The translations under genes and the position numbers were made by a program. Below, in pieces: positions 36,103 through 43,950 of a stretch of DNA of 56,047 bases. The notes under the pieces were generated by a model. It was not told the DNA's origin, did no database searches, and saw only the letters and a list, made by a program, of their open reading frames with translations. The stretch's first letter is position 1, and each line of letters begins with the position of its first letter. This DNA is from a virus, in IMG/VR virus record IMGVR_UViG_3300042888_001378, positions 1-56,047 of that record. The stretch is one strand, 5' to 3'.

Positions 36103-38187
36103 TTATTTACACTCAACTTTCATATTAAATACTGTTCTATCCAATGGTGAGAATACTAATATGTTAATTGGCATTTCTTTTTGTTCTTTTGTAATAGTAA
36201 ATGATGAATTTTTTTTCATAATATTATCATATCCCGCACGAACAGATTTATATTTTTCAACATAGACAGGTATATTTTCTAATTTTGTACTATCAATATC
36301 TATATTTTTAATTTCATCAGTAACTTTTTTGGCTTGTGTGTCACCACCTTTAAAAATAGAATCAACTTTAAGTTTTCCACCTACAGAACCAATTGCAGCG
36401 TTAATACTTTCGATTAATCCTTCTTTTTCTTTGTAATACATTAGTTCACCCACAAAATTTCTAGACATATTATTTATTGAACTTATGTCCTCATCATTTT
36501 TTACTTTAATATTATGTAGTTGACTCTTCGACTGTATATACAACATTTTCTTTTTTTCTTCTAAACTTAAGGCAACGTTTTTATATTCCCCATTCCAAAC
36601 ATCACCCATAAATCCACTAAAGAATTCTTGATCACCGTATTTAACATAAAATGCATCAGGTACCACTAATGAATCAAATGAAACTGTTAAAGTATCACCC
36701 TCTCCAACAGGAAAAGTACTATTAACTGCCGCTGCTACGAAATTATTAGTTTTAACACCTCTTCCACCTTTAGTTTCCGCGTTATAATTACATTTTAATG
36801 GTGGGGGTGGAGTTGCCTTACAGTTACATCCAGGAACAATTCTTATTGGTTTATCTTTAGGACAAACACATTCACCTTTATCATTTTTCACTAAATCACC
36901 TGTACACTCACATTCTTTTTTATCTACATTATATACTGTACATTCAGGGCAATTTGGACAACTACAATCATCTAATACAGGTATTTTACCTGCCGCATCA
37001 CAATAACACTTATCGTTTATTGTAAATGTACCCTCTTTACATTTACAATTACCGTCTTTGTCTTTTTCCATACATTTAGGACAAGGACAACCACAATTTT
37101 CATCAGGTGCCTTCTTACCTTCTTTATCACAATAACATTTACCGTCAGAACCTTTAATTAAACCTTCTTTACACTCACATTCACCATCTTCAACCAATCT
37201 TTCCATACAATTAGGACATGGTTCTTTATCTTTTTTTCTACATTCACATCCTTCTTTAACATAATTAGGAGGACATTCACATTGTTTTGTTTCTTCGTTA
37301 TATGTCATACCTTCAGGACACGTACATTTACCACTTTCGTCCTTTGTCATACAAGGATCTGGACATGGTTCTTTTAGTGTATAACATACTTTTGCAGTAA
37401 CCGCAACTATTTGTCCAGGATTAAGTTTACGTGACGCAATGTCTGTTTTCCAATTCTCATCAACATTGTCTTTAGTATATAAACTACCACCATCTTCGTA
37501 TACAGGTACTGTTGTTGGATCAATTTTAATTCCATATTTTTTACCTTCCTTATTTAAAGCATCGACAATACCATTATATAAATTAACCGCCCTATTCTTT
37601 GCCAATTTTTGGTTGGTGCCTTGATTACCAGGATATTTTGCCAATTTTTTACCAGTGAATGGTTTGAATTCAAATTCTGTACATACACCACCATAATCAC
37701 GATCAGGTAAGACTGACCAATTTTTACAGTAATCATTAGCAAATTGTGGTTCTACCGCACCACCATAATAATTACTAGCAAATCCTTGAAGAGTGATTTC
37801 TCTGATATACATAGTACCACTATCTAAACCTTTTTTATATTCTGGATTAGAATTAATAACATTTCTTACTTCAGTTAAAAAATTATCTACTGCTGCAGAT
37901 CCTTTCGGTACATTTACCACAAATCTACCAGTGGCTTTTATTTTAAAACATTCATTTTTATCTGGTAATATCGGTTCTCCCTTTTTACCTTCCACTTCAC
38001 CAGTACCTTTAGAGTCTTCTTTGGTTTTTGATTCTTCTCCTTTGTTTTCGGAAGGTTTTTCCGCAGTATTTTTTGTGGGTTCGTCACCTTCTGGATCAGC
38101 ACTCGTACTTACTTCAGTAATAGGTGTACCTTTCTCGTACACCATTAAATTTTTTATCCTATCTAATTCTTCAAATAAATTTCTCAT
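36103..38187 (-). CDS. OmpA-like protein with four tandem eight-cysteine repeats (694 aa)
   Basis: I start at the ATG at 38187; a TTG 12 bases upstream is the only longer choice. Residues 1-25 (MRNLFEELDRIKNLM...ITE) form an amphipathic helix ending in Ile-Thr-Glu, followed by a Glu/Lys/Pro-rich linker to about 75. About 95-270 resembles an OmpA C-terminal domain: ITLQGFAS near 131-138 and NQKLAKNRAVNLYNGIVDAL at 192-211. The ligand aspartate of the canonical GHTD is replaced by Ser, while the RA arginine is kept (Arg199). About 275-457 holds four repeats of 42-46 residues with eight cysteines each. About 470-694 is a mixed C-terminal region. It is the first gene of the gp25/gp6 operon. It may be a virion protein contacting the cell envelope, or a packaged internal protein. 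Confidence 0.8.
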   Translation of the reverse strand: MRNLFEELDRIKNLMVYEKGTPITEVSTSADPEGDEPTKNTAEKPSENKGEESKTKEDSKGTGEVEGKKGEPILPDKNECFKIKATGRFVVNVPKGSAAVDNFLTEVRNVINSNPEYKKGLDSGTMYIREITLQGFASNYYGGAVEPQFANDYCKNWSVLPDRDYGGVCTEFEFKPFTGKKLAKYPGNQGTNQKLAKNRAVNLYNGIVDALNKEGKKYGIKIDPTTVPVYEDGGSLYTKDNVDENWKTDIASRKLNPGQIVAVTAKVCYTLKEPCPDPCMTKDESGKCTCPEGMTYNEETKQCECPPNYVKEGCECRKKDKEPCPNCMERLVEDGECECKEGLIKGSDGKCYCDKEGKKAPDENCGCPCPKCMEKDKDGNCKCKEGTFTINDKCYCDAAGKIPVLDDCSCPNCPECTVYNVDKKECECTGDLVKNDKGECVCPKDKPIRIVPGCNCKATPPPPLKCNYNAETKGGRGVKTNNFVAAAVNSTFPVGEGDTLTVSFDSLVVPDAFYVKYGDQEFFSGFMGDVWNGEYKNVALSLEEKKKMLYIQSKSQLHNIKVKNDEDISSINNMSRNFVGELMYYKEKEGLIESINAAIGSVGGKLKVDSIFKGGDTQAKKVTDEIKNIDIDSTKLENIPVYVEKYKSVRAGYDNIMKKNSSFTITKEQKEMPINILVFSPLDRTVFNMKVECK
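36817..37365 (-). repeat. Four encoded eight-cysteine repeats
   Basis: The units begin near protein residues 275, 323, 369 and 411. Each has the order CPxC, GxCxC, xCxC, CxC, giving 32 cysteines in about 183 residues. DNA similarity between units is modest, so this is a protein-level repeat. It looks like EGF or zinc-knuckle spacing without being a clear member of either. Confidence 0.8.
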
Positions 38188-38204
38188 ACTATTAACCAAT
38201 TTTT

Positions 38205-38235
38205 TTGGCAGTTAAAAAAATATATACTATATTTG
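38205..38235 (+). promoter_or_regulatory. Bacteroidetes-type promoter for the protease gene
   Basis: On the plus strand, TTG (38205-38207), a 20-base spacer and TATATTTG (38228-38235) form an exact TTG-N20-TAnnTTTG promoter, with about 21 bases to the ATG at 38257. The same 69-base gap must also carry the signal for the divergent structural operon, for which I find no exact match. Confidence 0.75.
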
Positions 38236-38256
38236 TTATATAAATACTTAACAACT

Positions 38257-38814
38257 ATGAAAAAAATACTTTTCACCCTTTTATTTTTAAATAGTATTTT
38301 ATGTTTTTCTCAGAAAAATTTTACTATGGCTGAGTTTAATTTAATCACAGATAATGGTCAAAAATGGAATAATAATATTAAGATTTTCATTTATGGAGAC
38401 TGTAGTTTTAGTGATTCAGTAACAATTGTAAAGACAATCACTGAGTTCAATTCTATTTTAGAGACAGTTCAAATAGAGTTGGTTGATGATATATCATTAT
38501 CAAATACTGTAATGTATTTTACAACTGATAATGATTTTATTAAACTTTTCCCTTGGAGTGAGAAGGATGTTAAAAATTCTACAGGTATAACTTATACTAA
38601 TGTTGCTGGTAAAAAAATTACTAAGGTTAGATTACATATTGATATTACTGAATGTAGAAAATACTCATGTATGCCCATAACTATTAGGCACGAAATGTTC
38701 CATATTTTAGGTTTTGGTCATATAGAAAATGAAAAAAATACTATACTTAAAAGTCGTAGTGAAGAGTTTAGTGAAAGGGATAAGGAAATGATTTCTTTAT
38801 TATATAAAAAATAA
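38257..38814 (+). CDS. Secreted metzincin/matrixin-like metalloprotease
   Basis: The start is the ATG at 38257 (185 residues); a TTG frame 24 bases upstream would begin inside the promoter. Residues 1-19 (MKKILFTLLFLNSILCFSQ) are a typical flavobacterial Sec signal, probably cleaved before Gln. The zinc site HEMFHILGFGH matches HExxHxxGxxH. The end (FSERDKEMISLLYKK) matches the last helix of matrixins. The usual Met-turn methionine appears to be Leu (NTILKS). It is a plus-strand, single-gene unit with its own promoter and terminator among minus-strand genes. That makes it look like a cargo (moron) gene expressed from host-type signals. Possible roles are digestion of surface proteins, biofilm or competing receptors. 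Confidence 0.85.
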   Translation: MKKILFTLLFLNSILCFSQKNFTMAEFNLITDNGQKWNNNIKIFIYGDCSFSDSVTIVKTITEFNSILETVQIELVDDISLSNTVMYFTTDNDFIKLFPWSEKDVKNSTGITYTNVAGKKITKVRLHIDITECRKYSCMPITIRHEMFHILGFGHIENEKNTILKSRSEEFSERDKEMISLLYKK

Positions 38815-38839
38815 AAGTCGGATTTCTCCGACTTTTTTT
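38813..38839. terminator. Bidirectional terminator between protease and DUF5522-like genes
   Basis: A nine-bp stem, AAAAGTCGG / ATTTCT loop / CCGACTTTT, is flanked by an A-run on one side and a seven-base T-run on the other. It can terminate both convergent transcripts. It overlaps both stop codons. Confidence 0.88.
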
Positions 38840-39050
38840 AGTTCAAGTTTTTTGTACCTTTTAAATGTTTAGGTTCATAGGGGCAGTGTTTACAACCACT
38901 ACCACAACAACTTCCTCTTCGTTTATGGTATTCTTCAGTCATGACTATCCTTCCTTGATTATCATAATAGAATTCATCTGGTTGTAATTTAGGTCCGAAC
39001 TCTCTAACATATAATTGTTGTACCCAATCTTTAGATGCGCCTACATTCAT
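38838..39050 (-). CDS. DUF5522-like small cysteine-rich protein
   Basis: This 70-residue protein has the motif TEEYHKRRGSCCGSGCKHCPY at about 38-58, which I recognise as the DUF5522-type signature common in Bacteroidetes genomes. The clustered Cys and His residues suggest metal binding. It lies two bases after the ribonucleotide reductase stop and is the last gene before the terminator, so it is probably co-expressed with the reductase. Whether it delivers reducing power or metal to that enzyme is speculation. Confidence 0.8.
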   Translation of the reverse strand: MNVGASKDWVQQLYVREFGPKLQPDEFYYDNQGRIVMTEEYHKRRGSCCGSGCKHCPYEPKHLKGTKNLN

Positions 39051-39052
39051 AA

Positions 39053-40912
39053 TTACACTATTTCACATGCTCCCCCAGCACAAGCAACTTCGCCAGAAAG
39101 GTTAGTATTATCCTGTAGTTCAATAACTTTAGTTAAATCTAAGTTACTTAAAGACTTCATCATTTTTTCATAAGTTTGTTCATCACAATCCTCAAAAGGT
39201 GCTTGTTGGTACGTCCCCCCATTATATGGTAATACTGATAATCCATTATAGAATTTTCTGTTTTCCCACATCCATTCACCAGCGTATTCCCACTCATCTT
39301 CTTTCAAAGAAATTGTTGCGGATACATTATGACTATTTTGTCCACTTCTATGTCCTGGTTTAATCCACTCTTGAGATACTTTTTTTACTCTTTCTAATAA
39401 ATCAAAAGAGGATTCGTATCTTAAAATAGATCCTTCAGGTGATTTTTGTGGTATAGAAATAACTGCAGTATCGTGAGGTCTGAATATTTCATCCTCTATT
39501 AATTCAGGATGATTAACAGACAAATAAGTATAAATAGCCTCATTTTTTCCAACTCTAATTCTTCTAACATAATAGTCATTATGCCAAGCGTGAATGCCTG
39601 ATGAAGTACCTAAAACTAAAGATGATGTACCTGAAGGTTTTACTGTTGTAGTTCTAGCCGCATTATTAATACCAATTAATTTTGCAACTCTTTCGTTTTC
39701 TTCTTTTACTGCCTTTGCCGCTAATTTCATATCATAGCCTAAAACTACTCCAGAACCAATACCTGTCATACCGACACCAATCAATGCGTCTTTCTCTGTA
39801 GTTCTTTTCCAAACATCTCTTAGGTAATGGAAGTCAGTATAACCAGCCTGTAGTGTACCAATAAATGCGGCACCCTTAACTCTGATTTCAAAATCTTCTT
39901 GAGATTCAATATCTGAAGCATTTACCTCACATAAATTACAGAATTGGTATGGTCTCAAACCAATCTCACAACAAGGGTTAGTACCCCAATCTTTATCGTT
40001 AGATAAGTAAATTCCTGGTTCACCTGCTCCTGATAATTCAATTCTCTTCCACAAGTCTAAGAAAAATTCTTTTGTAATTTTGTGTCTAAGTAATACTGCT
40101 GAGTTATTCGCCCTTCCTCTTTGTGGATTCAATTCCCACCAGTTACCTGATTTACACGAAATCATCTCATTATCATCCGCACTAAATAAACTAATTAATG
40201 CTGCTCTTCTAATACCACCAGCCAATACCGCATCTGCAATATGACAAACTATATCGTGAACCTCAATAGATGATAATTTTTCACCATCAGATTTAGCATC
40301 TAATACTTTTTTAATATTGTGAATACAATCTTTTAACGGTTGTGGTCCAGGTGCCTTTCCACCTGATGTTACTAATAATGCCCCTTTTTGTCTAATATCT
40401 GAAAAATCAAATACTGGCGTCGATGACTTTATACCAAAATAAGATTCCACTAACATCTTAATTGCATCTGCCCATCCTTCAATAGAGTCACTAATTAAGT
40501 ATCTTCTATTTCTATTAGGGTTTGGTTTTTTAATGTCAGGTAATGCCTCAACATGATGTTTTTGTACTGAGAACCCTACACCTGTACCACCTAAAAGTAA
40601 AAACATAGTTTCTGAAAATGCGTCCACATGATCAATAGGTAAATATGCGCAATTATATACTCTGTTAGGTGATATTTCTATAGGTTTACCACCGAACTGT
40701 AAACTTCTCATTGATGGTAATATTTTTTTGTCATACACCAATTGATAAACCCCTTCAATTTCATCTTTAATATGAGGGTATTTTTTTTGATGCATTTCTT
40801 TATTTCTTGTAACTAACTCTTCCCAAGTCTCTCTTCTATTTTCAGTAGGTAGATATTTTGCATATTTCATATATACCGTAATGTCTGATAGAATTTTGTT
40901 TGATAACTCCAT
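39053..40912 (-). CDS. Adenosylcobalamin-dependent (class II) ribonucleotide reductase
   Basis: This 619-residue protein is of the monomeric class II type (Lactobacillus RTPR-like, usually about 740). It reduces ribonucleotides to deoxyribonucleotides for phage DNA synthesis with a coenzyme B12 radical. Visible catalytic residues are Cys88 in YNCAYLP, the NPCCEIG loop with Cys314 and Glu316, Cys325 in FCNLC, and the C-terminal redox pair Cys611/Cys616 (ACAGGACEIV). The segment AARTTTVKPSGTSSLVLG is the phosphate-binding loop. No separate small subunit gene is present, consistent with class II. It follows the helicase gene in the replication operon. I see no cobalamin riboswitch upstream. Assignment is firm. 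Confidence 0.93.
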   Translation of the reverse strand: MELSNKILSDITVYMKYAKYLPTENRRETWEELVTRNKEMHQKKYPHIKDEIEGVYQLVYDKKILPSMRSLQFGGKPIEISPNRVYNCAYLPIDHVDAFSETMFLLLGGTGVGFSVQKHHVEALPDIKKPNPNRNRRYLISDSIEGWADAIKMLVESYFGIKSSTPVFDFSDIRQKGALLVTSGGKAPGPQPLKDCIHNIKKVLDAKSDGEKLSSIEVHDIVCHIADAVLAGGIRRAALISLFSADDNEMISCKSGNWWELNPQRGRANNSAVLLRHKITKEFFLDLWKRIELSGAGEPGIYLSNDKDWGTNPCCEIGLRPYQFCNLCEVNASDIESQEDFEIRVKGAAFIGTLQAGYTDFHYLRDVWKRTTEKDALIGVGMTGIGSGVVLGYDMKLAAKAVKEENERVAKLIGINNAARTTTVKPSGTSSLVLGTSSGIHAWHNDYYVRRIRVGKNEAIYTYLSVNHPELIEDEIFRPHDTAVISIPQKSPEGSILRYESSFDLLERVKKVSQEWIKPGHRSGQNSHNVSATISLKEDEWEYAGEWMWENRKFYNGLSVLPYNGGTYQQAPFEDCDEQTYEKMMKSLSNLDLTKVIELQDNTNLSGEVACAGGACEIV

Positions 40913-40958
40913 TTTTTATTTTATTTTTTTTATTATTTATTAGGGTGTTTGTTTCCAT

Positions 40959-40981
40959 AATGGTTTATTAGATAAACCATT
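40959..40981 (-). other. Hairpin upstream of the ribonucleotide reductase gene
   Basis: A perfect 10-bp inverted repeat with a three-base loop, AATGGTTTAT/TAG/ATAAACCATT, lies in the 88-base gap between helicase and reductase. No T-run follows on the minus strand, so it is not a standard terminator. It may be an mRNA-stability, processing or attenuation element. Confidence 0.5.
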
Positions 40982-41000
40982 CATTTTATTAATTTATAAA

Positions 41001-42392
41001 TCAGTTATTAGTCATTGGTATATTCCTTTTATTTTGAATTGTACTCGCTATAAAATCGGAATCTTTCCTTTTCTGTCCCTTTTCATGTTGTAAAAGTGTG
41101 ACATCTGTACTTTCACTAGTATCTATATTTAAAGTACCATTATCAAAAACTATGTCTGTAAAAACAACACCATCTCTACCAAATCTAGATTTAAGAACTG
41201 CTAATGTAGCCCTACCTTCTTCTTTCTGATCCAACGTCTTCGCTACGGATAAAATAAAATGCCCTATTTGTCCTTTCTTAATTGATCCACCCATCATATT
41301 TGCCTCAACTAAGTCTGCACCAATCGCACTACGATTACCTTGTACTGCAGTCCACCCAGCAATGTCTAATTCAGACAACATTGTTTCAAATTGTCTCATA
41401 ACATTACCTTCACCACTAAACTCATCTTTAAATTGTTTAGTAGGTTGTACACAATCAATGTAATCTAAAAATACGATATCAGGTTTAATACCAGAAGAAA
41501 TTAATTTTCTAAGATATTGTTTAATATGAGGTACAGTTGTACCATCACTAGACATTTTCTTTAAAATTAAATTACCTTCTTGATTTTGGAATCTAGGGAT
41601 GATTTCTTGAACTTCCTCTCTTCTATCACCTAATTCATTTAAATCAATACCAGTGAAACAAGTTAAGTGTTTTCTTTGAATAACTTTAACATTATCCTCA
41701 AAAAATATTTGAACTACGTTCTTTCCATCCAAATATGCGGTGTTAGCCATTCTCGTCATAATGGTTGTTTTACCAACACCAAATGCTGCCAATATTACAC
41801 CTAATTCTCCCTTAGATAATCCACCACCCATAAGATTATCAATTCCTACTAAACCTGTCGGTATAGGGTTTCTAAAATCATCCGATAGCACATCTTCAAT
41901 AGCGTGAAACATATCAACACCTTCGTCTTTCTCAGTACCAACCGTTATAGCCCGTTTTACTAATTCTTCACACTCTTCATATCTATCAAAATCTCCATTA
42001 TCTAAAATCTTTTGGATTTTTTGTGTAGCCTTCTTAAGTTCTTGTTGTTTGCAGAACTTAATGGCAACGTCTTGGGTGTGTAAACAGTCTTTATTGTCAG
42101 ATTCTTTTACTTCTTTAATTAATTCAACTGCCGATTCTCTCGCTATTTCTCTACGGACTTGTGTTTTAATTAGATTAAAGATAGTTTCATAAGAAGGTAT
42201 TGTTTCATACTTTTCATAGTAATCTTTCAAACTAGCCACAATTAGTCTCATATACTCATTATCAAAATAGTTTGGATCAACTATTGAGATGATGCTTTCT
42301 GAAAATTTATGATCTTCAACTAATTGTTTAACTAACTTTATTTGAAAACTATAGCCTAAATAGCCTAAGTTAATACTCTCATTTTTCGCCAT
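41001..42392 (-). CDS. 41: Replicative DNA helicase, DnaB/gp41-like
   Basis: This 463-residue protein is close to T4 gp41 (475). The N-terminal helical domain covers about 1-165, followed by a RecA-fold motor. Walker A is AAFGVGKTT at about 202-210 and Walker B is IVFLDYIDC near 303. The H4-type region (MMGGSIKKGQIGHFILSVAK) lies near 370 and an arginine finger region (KSRFGRDG) near 412. It unwinds the fork with the primase at 7711. No separate gp59-like loader is recognised, though the preceding 160-residue gene is a positional candidate. Assignment is firm. Confidence 0.92.
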   Translation of the reverse strand: MAKNESINLGYLGYSFQIKLVKQLVEDHKFSESIISIVDPNYFDNEYMRLIVASLKDYYEKYETIPSYETIFNLIKTQVRREIARESAVELIKEVKESDNKDCLHTQDVAIKFCKQQELKKATQKIQKILDNGDFDRYEECEELVKRAITVGTEKDEGVDMFHAIEDVLSDDFRNPIPTGLVGIDNLMGGGLSKGELGVILAAFGVGKTTIMTRMANTAYLDGKNVVQIFFEDNVKVIQRKHLTCFTGIDLNELGDRREEVQEIIPRFQNQEGNLILKKMSSDGTTVPHIKQYLRKLISSGIKPDIVFLDYIDCVQPTKQFKDEFSGEGNVMRQFETMLSELDIAGWTAVQGNRSAIGADLVEANMMGGSIKKGQIGHFILSVAKTLDQKEEGRATLAVLKSRFGRDGVVFTDIVFDNGTLNIDTSESTDVTLLQHEKGQKRKDSDFIASTIQNKRNIPMTNN

Positions 42393-42406
42393 TCTTATAT
42401 CTGATT

Positions 42407-42889
42407 TTAGTTATTAATAAATATGCCATCTAAGTTATAACCGCAGTAATTTTTTGTATAATTTTTCATACTTAACCCATGTTGCAAATAATCGATGATT
42501 CTTGGAATAATTTTTCTTATGTCTACGTCATATCTCACGTTTGGTGGGTAATCGTTACCACTAAAAATTCTTTCACATATAACTCTGTCTTTCACTTTTA
42601 ATTGTAAAGTAAAGAAGTCTTCGTTTTCATATATGTCAACCTTTTCAGTTTCCTCTGCCGTAGTATAGAAGTTATAATACTTTTCCATATAATCATATGT
42701 ATTATTTTTAAAATGTTCTTTTATAACATCTACTACACTATCTATAGTTTCTTTTATTTCGTAAGATAATAGAGAGTCTCTATTGAAATTTTTAACATTA
42801 AAATTTCTACCTACGATTGGGTTTCCGTTAATCATAAATAAAAATTCATACGGATAACTTTGATAACTTTTTTTCATTTCTTTATTCAT
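42407..42889 (-). CDS. Hypothetical protein in the replication operon
   Basis: This 160-residue protein is not recognised. It has an alpha/beta composition with a basic N-terminus (MNKEMKKSYQSYPYEF), an IKETIDSVVDVIKEHF helix near 44-59 and many aromatic residues toward the end. Its start overlaps the exonuclease gene by eight bases and the helicase follows by 14 bases. The location between FEN-type exonuclease and helicase would suit a fork protein or helicase loader such as gp59, but there is no sequence evidence for that. Confidence 0.65.
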   Translation of the reverse strand: MNKEMKKSYQSYPYEFLFMINGNPIVGRNFNVKNFNRDSLLSYEIKETIDSVVDVIKEHFKNNTYDYMEKYYNFYTTAEETEKVDIYENEDFFTLQLKVKDRVICERIFSGNDYPPNVRYDVDIRKIIPRIIDYLQHGLSMKNYTKNYCGYNLDGIFINN

Positions 42890-43925
42890 AATTTTGACTG
42901 TAATAACTTTTTTCTTTCTTTATTATCGATAGGAATGGTTGTAAAAAATTTATATACCCATCTCTACCTCCAGGTATTGCCATCATTAACCCATCTTCTA
43001 ACATCATTTTTATTACATTTTTTACTTCCCTTCCTTCAGGATCTATTGGGGTGTTAAAAACGTTATCTAATTCTGTTTTAGTTGTTTCTGTTAATAAGGG
43101 ATTACCTAGATTTATAATTCTTTCATTTATTTCAAAAATCTTATCTTTTTGAGAACCTTTGGTAACTCTATTTAGTATGTTATCAAGTGATTTCAATCTA
43201 TTTTTTCTTTCATTTTGTATACTTACAATTTTACTAAAAATATATTCTAAAGTCAAAGTTTTTTCCTTAATTTCTGGAAAAAAATTAACTAAAGTTTTTT
43301 CACTGATACCTTGTATACCTTTGATATTGTCACTAGTATCACCAGTAATGATTTTTATTAATTTAAGATTTGTTGGGTGGTGATTAAAATATGTTAAATA
43401 ATTGTCCTGTGTGACAATCCTTTTTAGATTAATTACATATACACCAACCCTTTCACCTATTAGTTGACATAAATCTCTATCATTACTCATTATAACCACT
43501 TTCTCATCTTCAGACATATTTTGAACATAGTGTCCGATACAATCATCGGCTTCTGTAATTTCATCTCTATATTGTCGTATGAATAGTTCTTCACAATAAG
43601 CAATAACCCTTTCTTTTTGTAGATATAATTCTAAATCAGAAGGTGGTTGTTCATTATAGAAATCTTTATCTCTATTAGATTTATATTCTTTGTAGATATC
43701 ATATCTCAATCTACCACTGAATTGTCCATCCCAAAAAACATACACTCTATCAAATTTATACTCGTTTAACATTTTTCTAACCATAGTTAGGAATTGAAAA
43801 ATCCCACCTATATGGGTATCTTTATAATAAAGATCCTTAGCCCCATGATAGGCGGTTTTAATCAACGAGTCACCATCAACAACAAGTGTTTTTTTAAATT
43901 TTTTCTTTTTTTCTGGGAATTTCAC
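42882..43925 (-). CDS. 5'-3' exonuclease / RNase H (FEN family)
   Basis: This 347-residue flap nuclease is of the T4 RNase H type and removes RNA primers and 5' flaps. The metal-site motifs in order are VVDGDSLIKTAY near 15-26, VFWDG near 62-66, EADDCIG near 123-129, SNDRDLCQL near 145-153 and the helix-hairpin-helix region GDTSDNIKGIQGIS near 190-203. The frame opens with GTG at 43925. The nearby ATG at 43929 is out of frame and closes quickly, so a GTG start is the best choice. It is followed with overlap by the unknown 160-residue gene. Assignment is firm; the start is less so. Confidence 0.92.
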   Translation of the reverse strand: MKFPEKKKKFKKTLVVDGDSLIKTAYHGAKDLYYKDTHIGGIFQFLTMVRKMLNEYKFDRVYVFWDGQFSGRLRYDIYKEYKSNRDKDFYNEQPPSDLELYLQKERVIAYCEELFIRQYRDEITEADDCIGHYVQNMSEDEKVVIMSNDRDLCQLIGERVGVYVINLKRIVTQDNYLTYFNHHPTNLKLIKIITGDTSDNIKGIQGISEKTLVNFFPEIKEKTLTLEYIFSKIVSIQNERKNRLKSLDNILNRVTKGSQKDKIFEINERIINLGNPLLTETTKTELDNVFNTPIDPEGREVKNVIKMMLEDGLMMAIPGGRDGYINFLQPFLSIIKKEKSYYSQNYE

Positions 43926-43950
43926 ACATTCTTTATTGAAGGTTCAACAA

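Noticed and set aside
37793-38215. Plus-strand open frame antisense to the start of the 694-residue gene
   Set aside because: The composition is that of an antisense shadow, it has no initiation context, and the opposite strand has clear domain structure.
38257-38814. Lipoprotein signal on the protease because of the Cys in SILC
   Set aside because: The residues before Cys do not fit a lipobox (Leu directly precedes Cys), and the Phe-Ser-Gln ending fits an ordinary signal-peptidase I site.
40913-41000. Cobalamin riboswitch upstream of the B12-dependent reductase
   Set aside because: The gap is only 88 bases, very AT-rich, and lacks a B12-box-like sequence. Only a simple hairpin is present.
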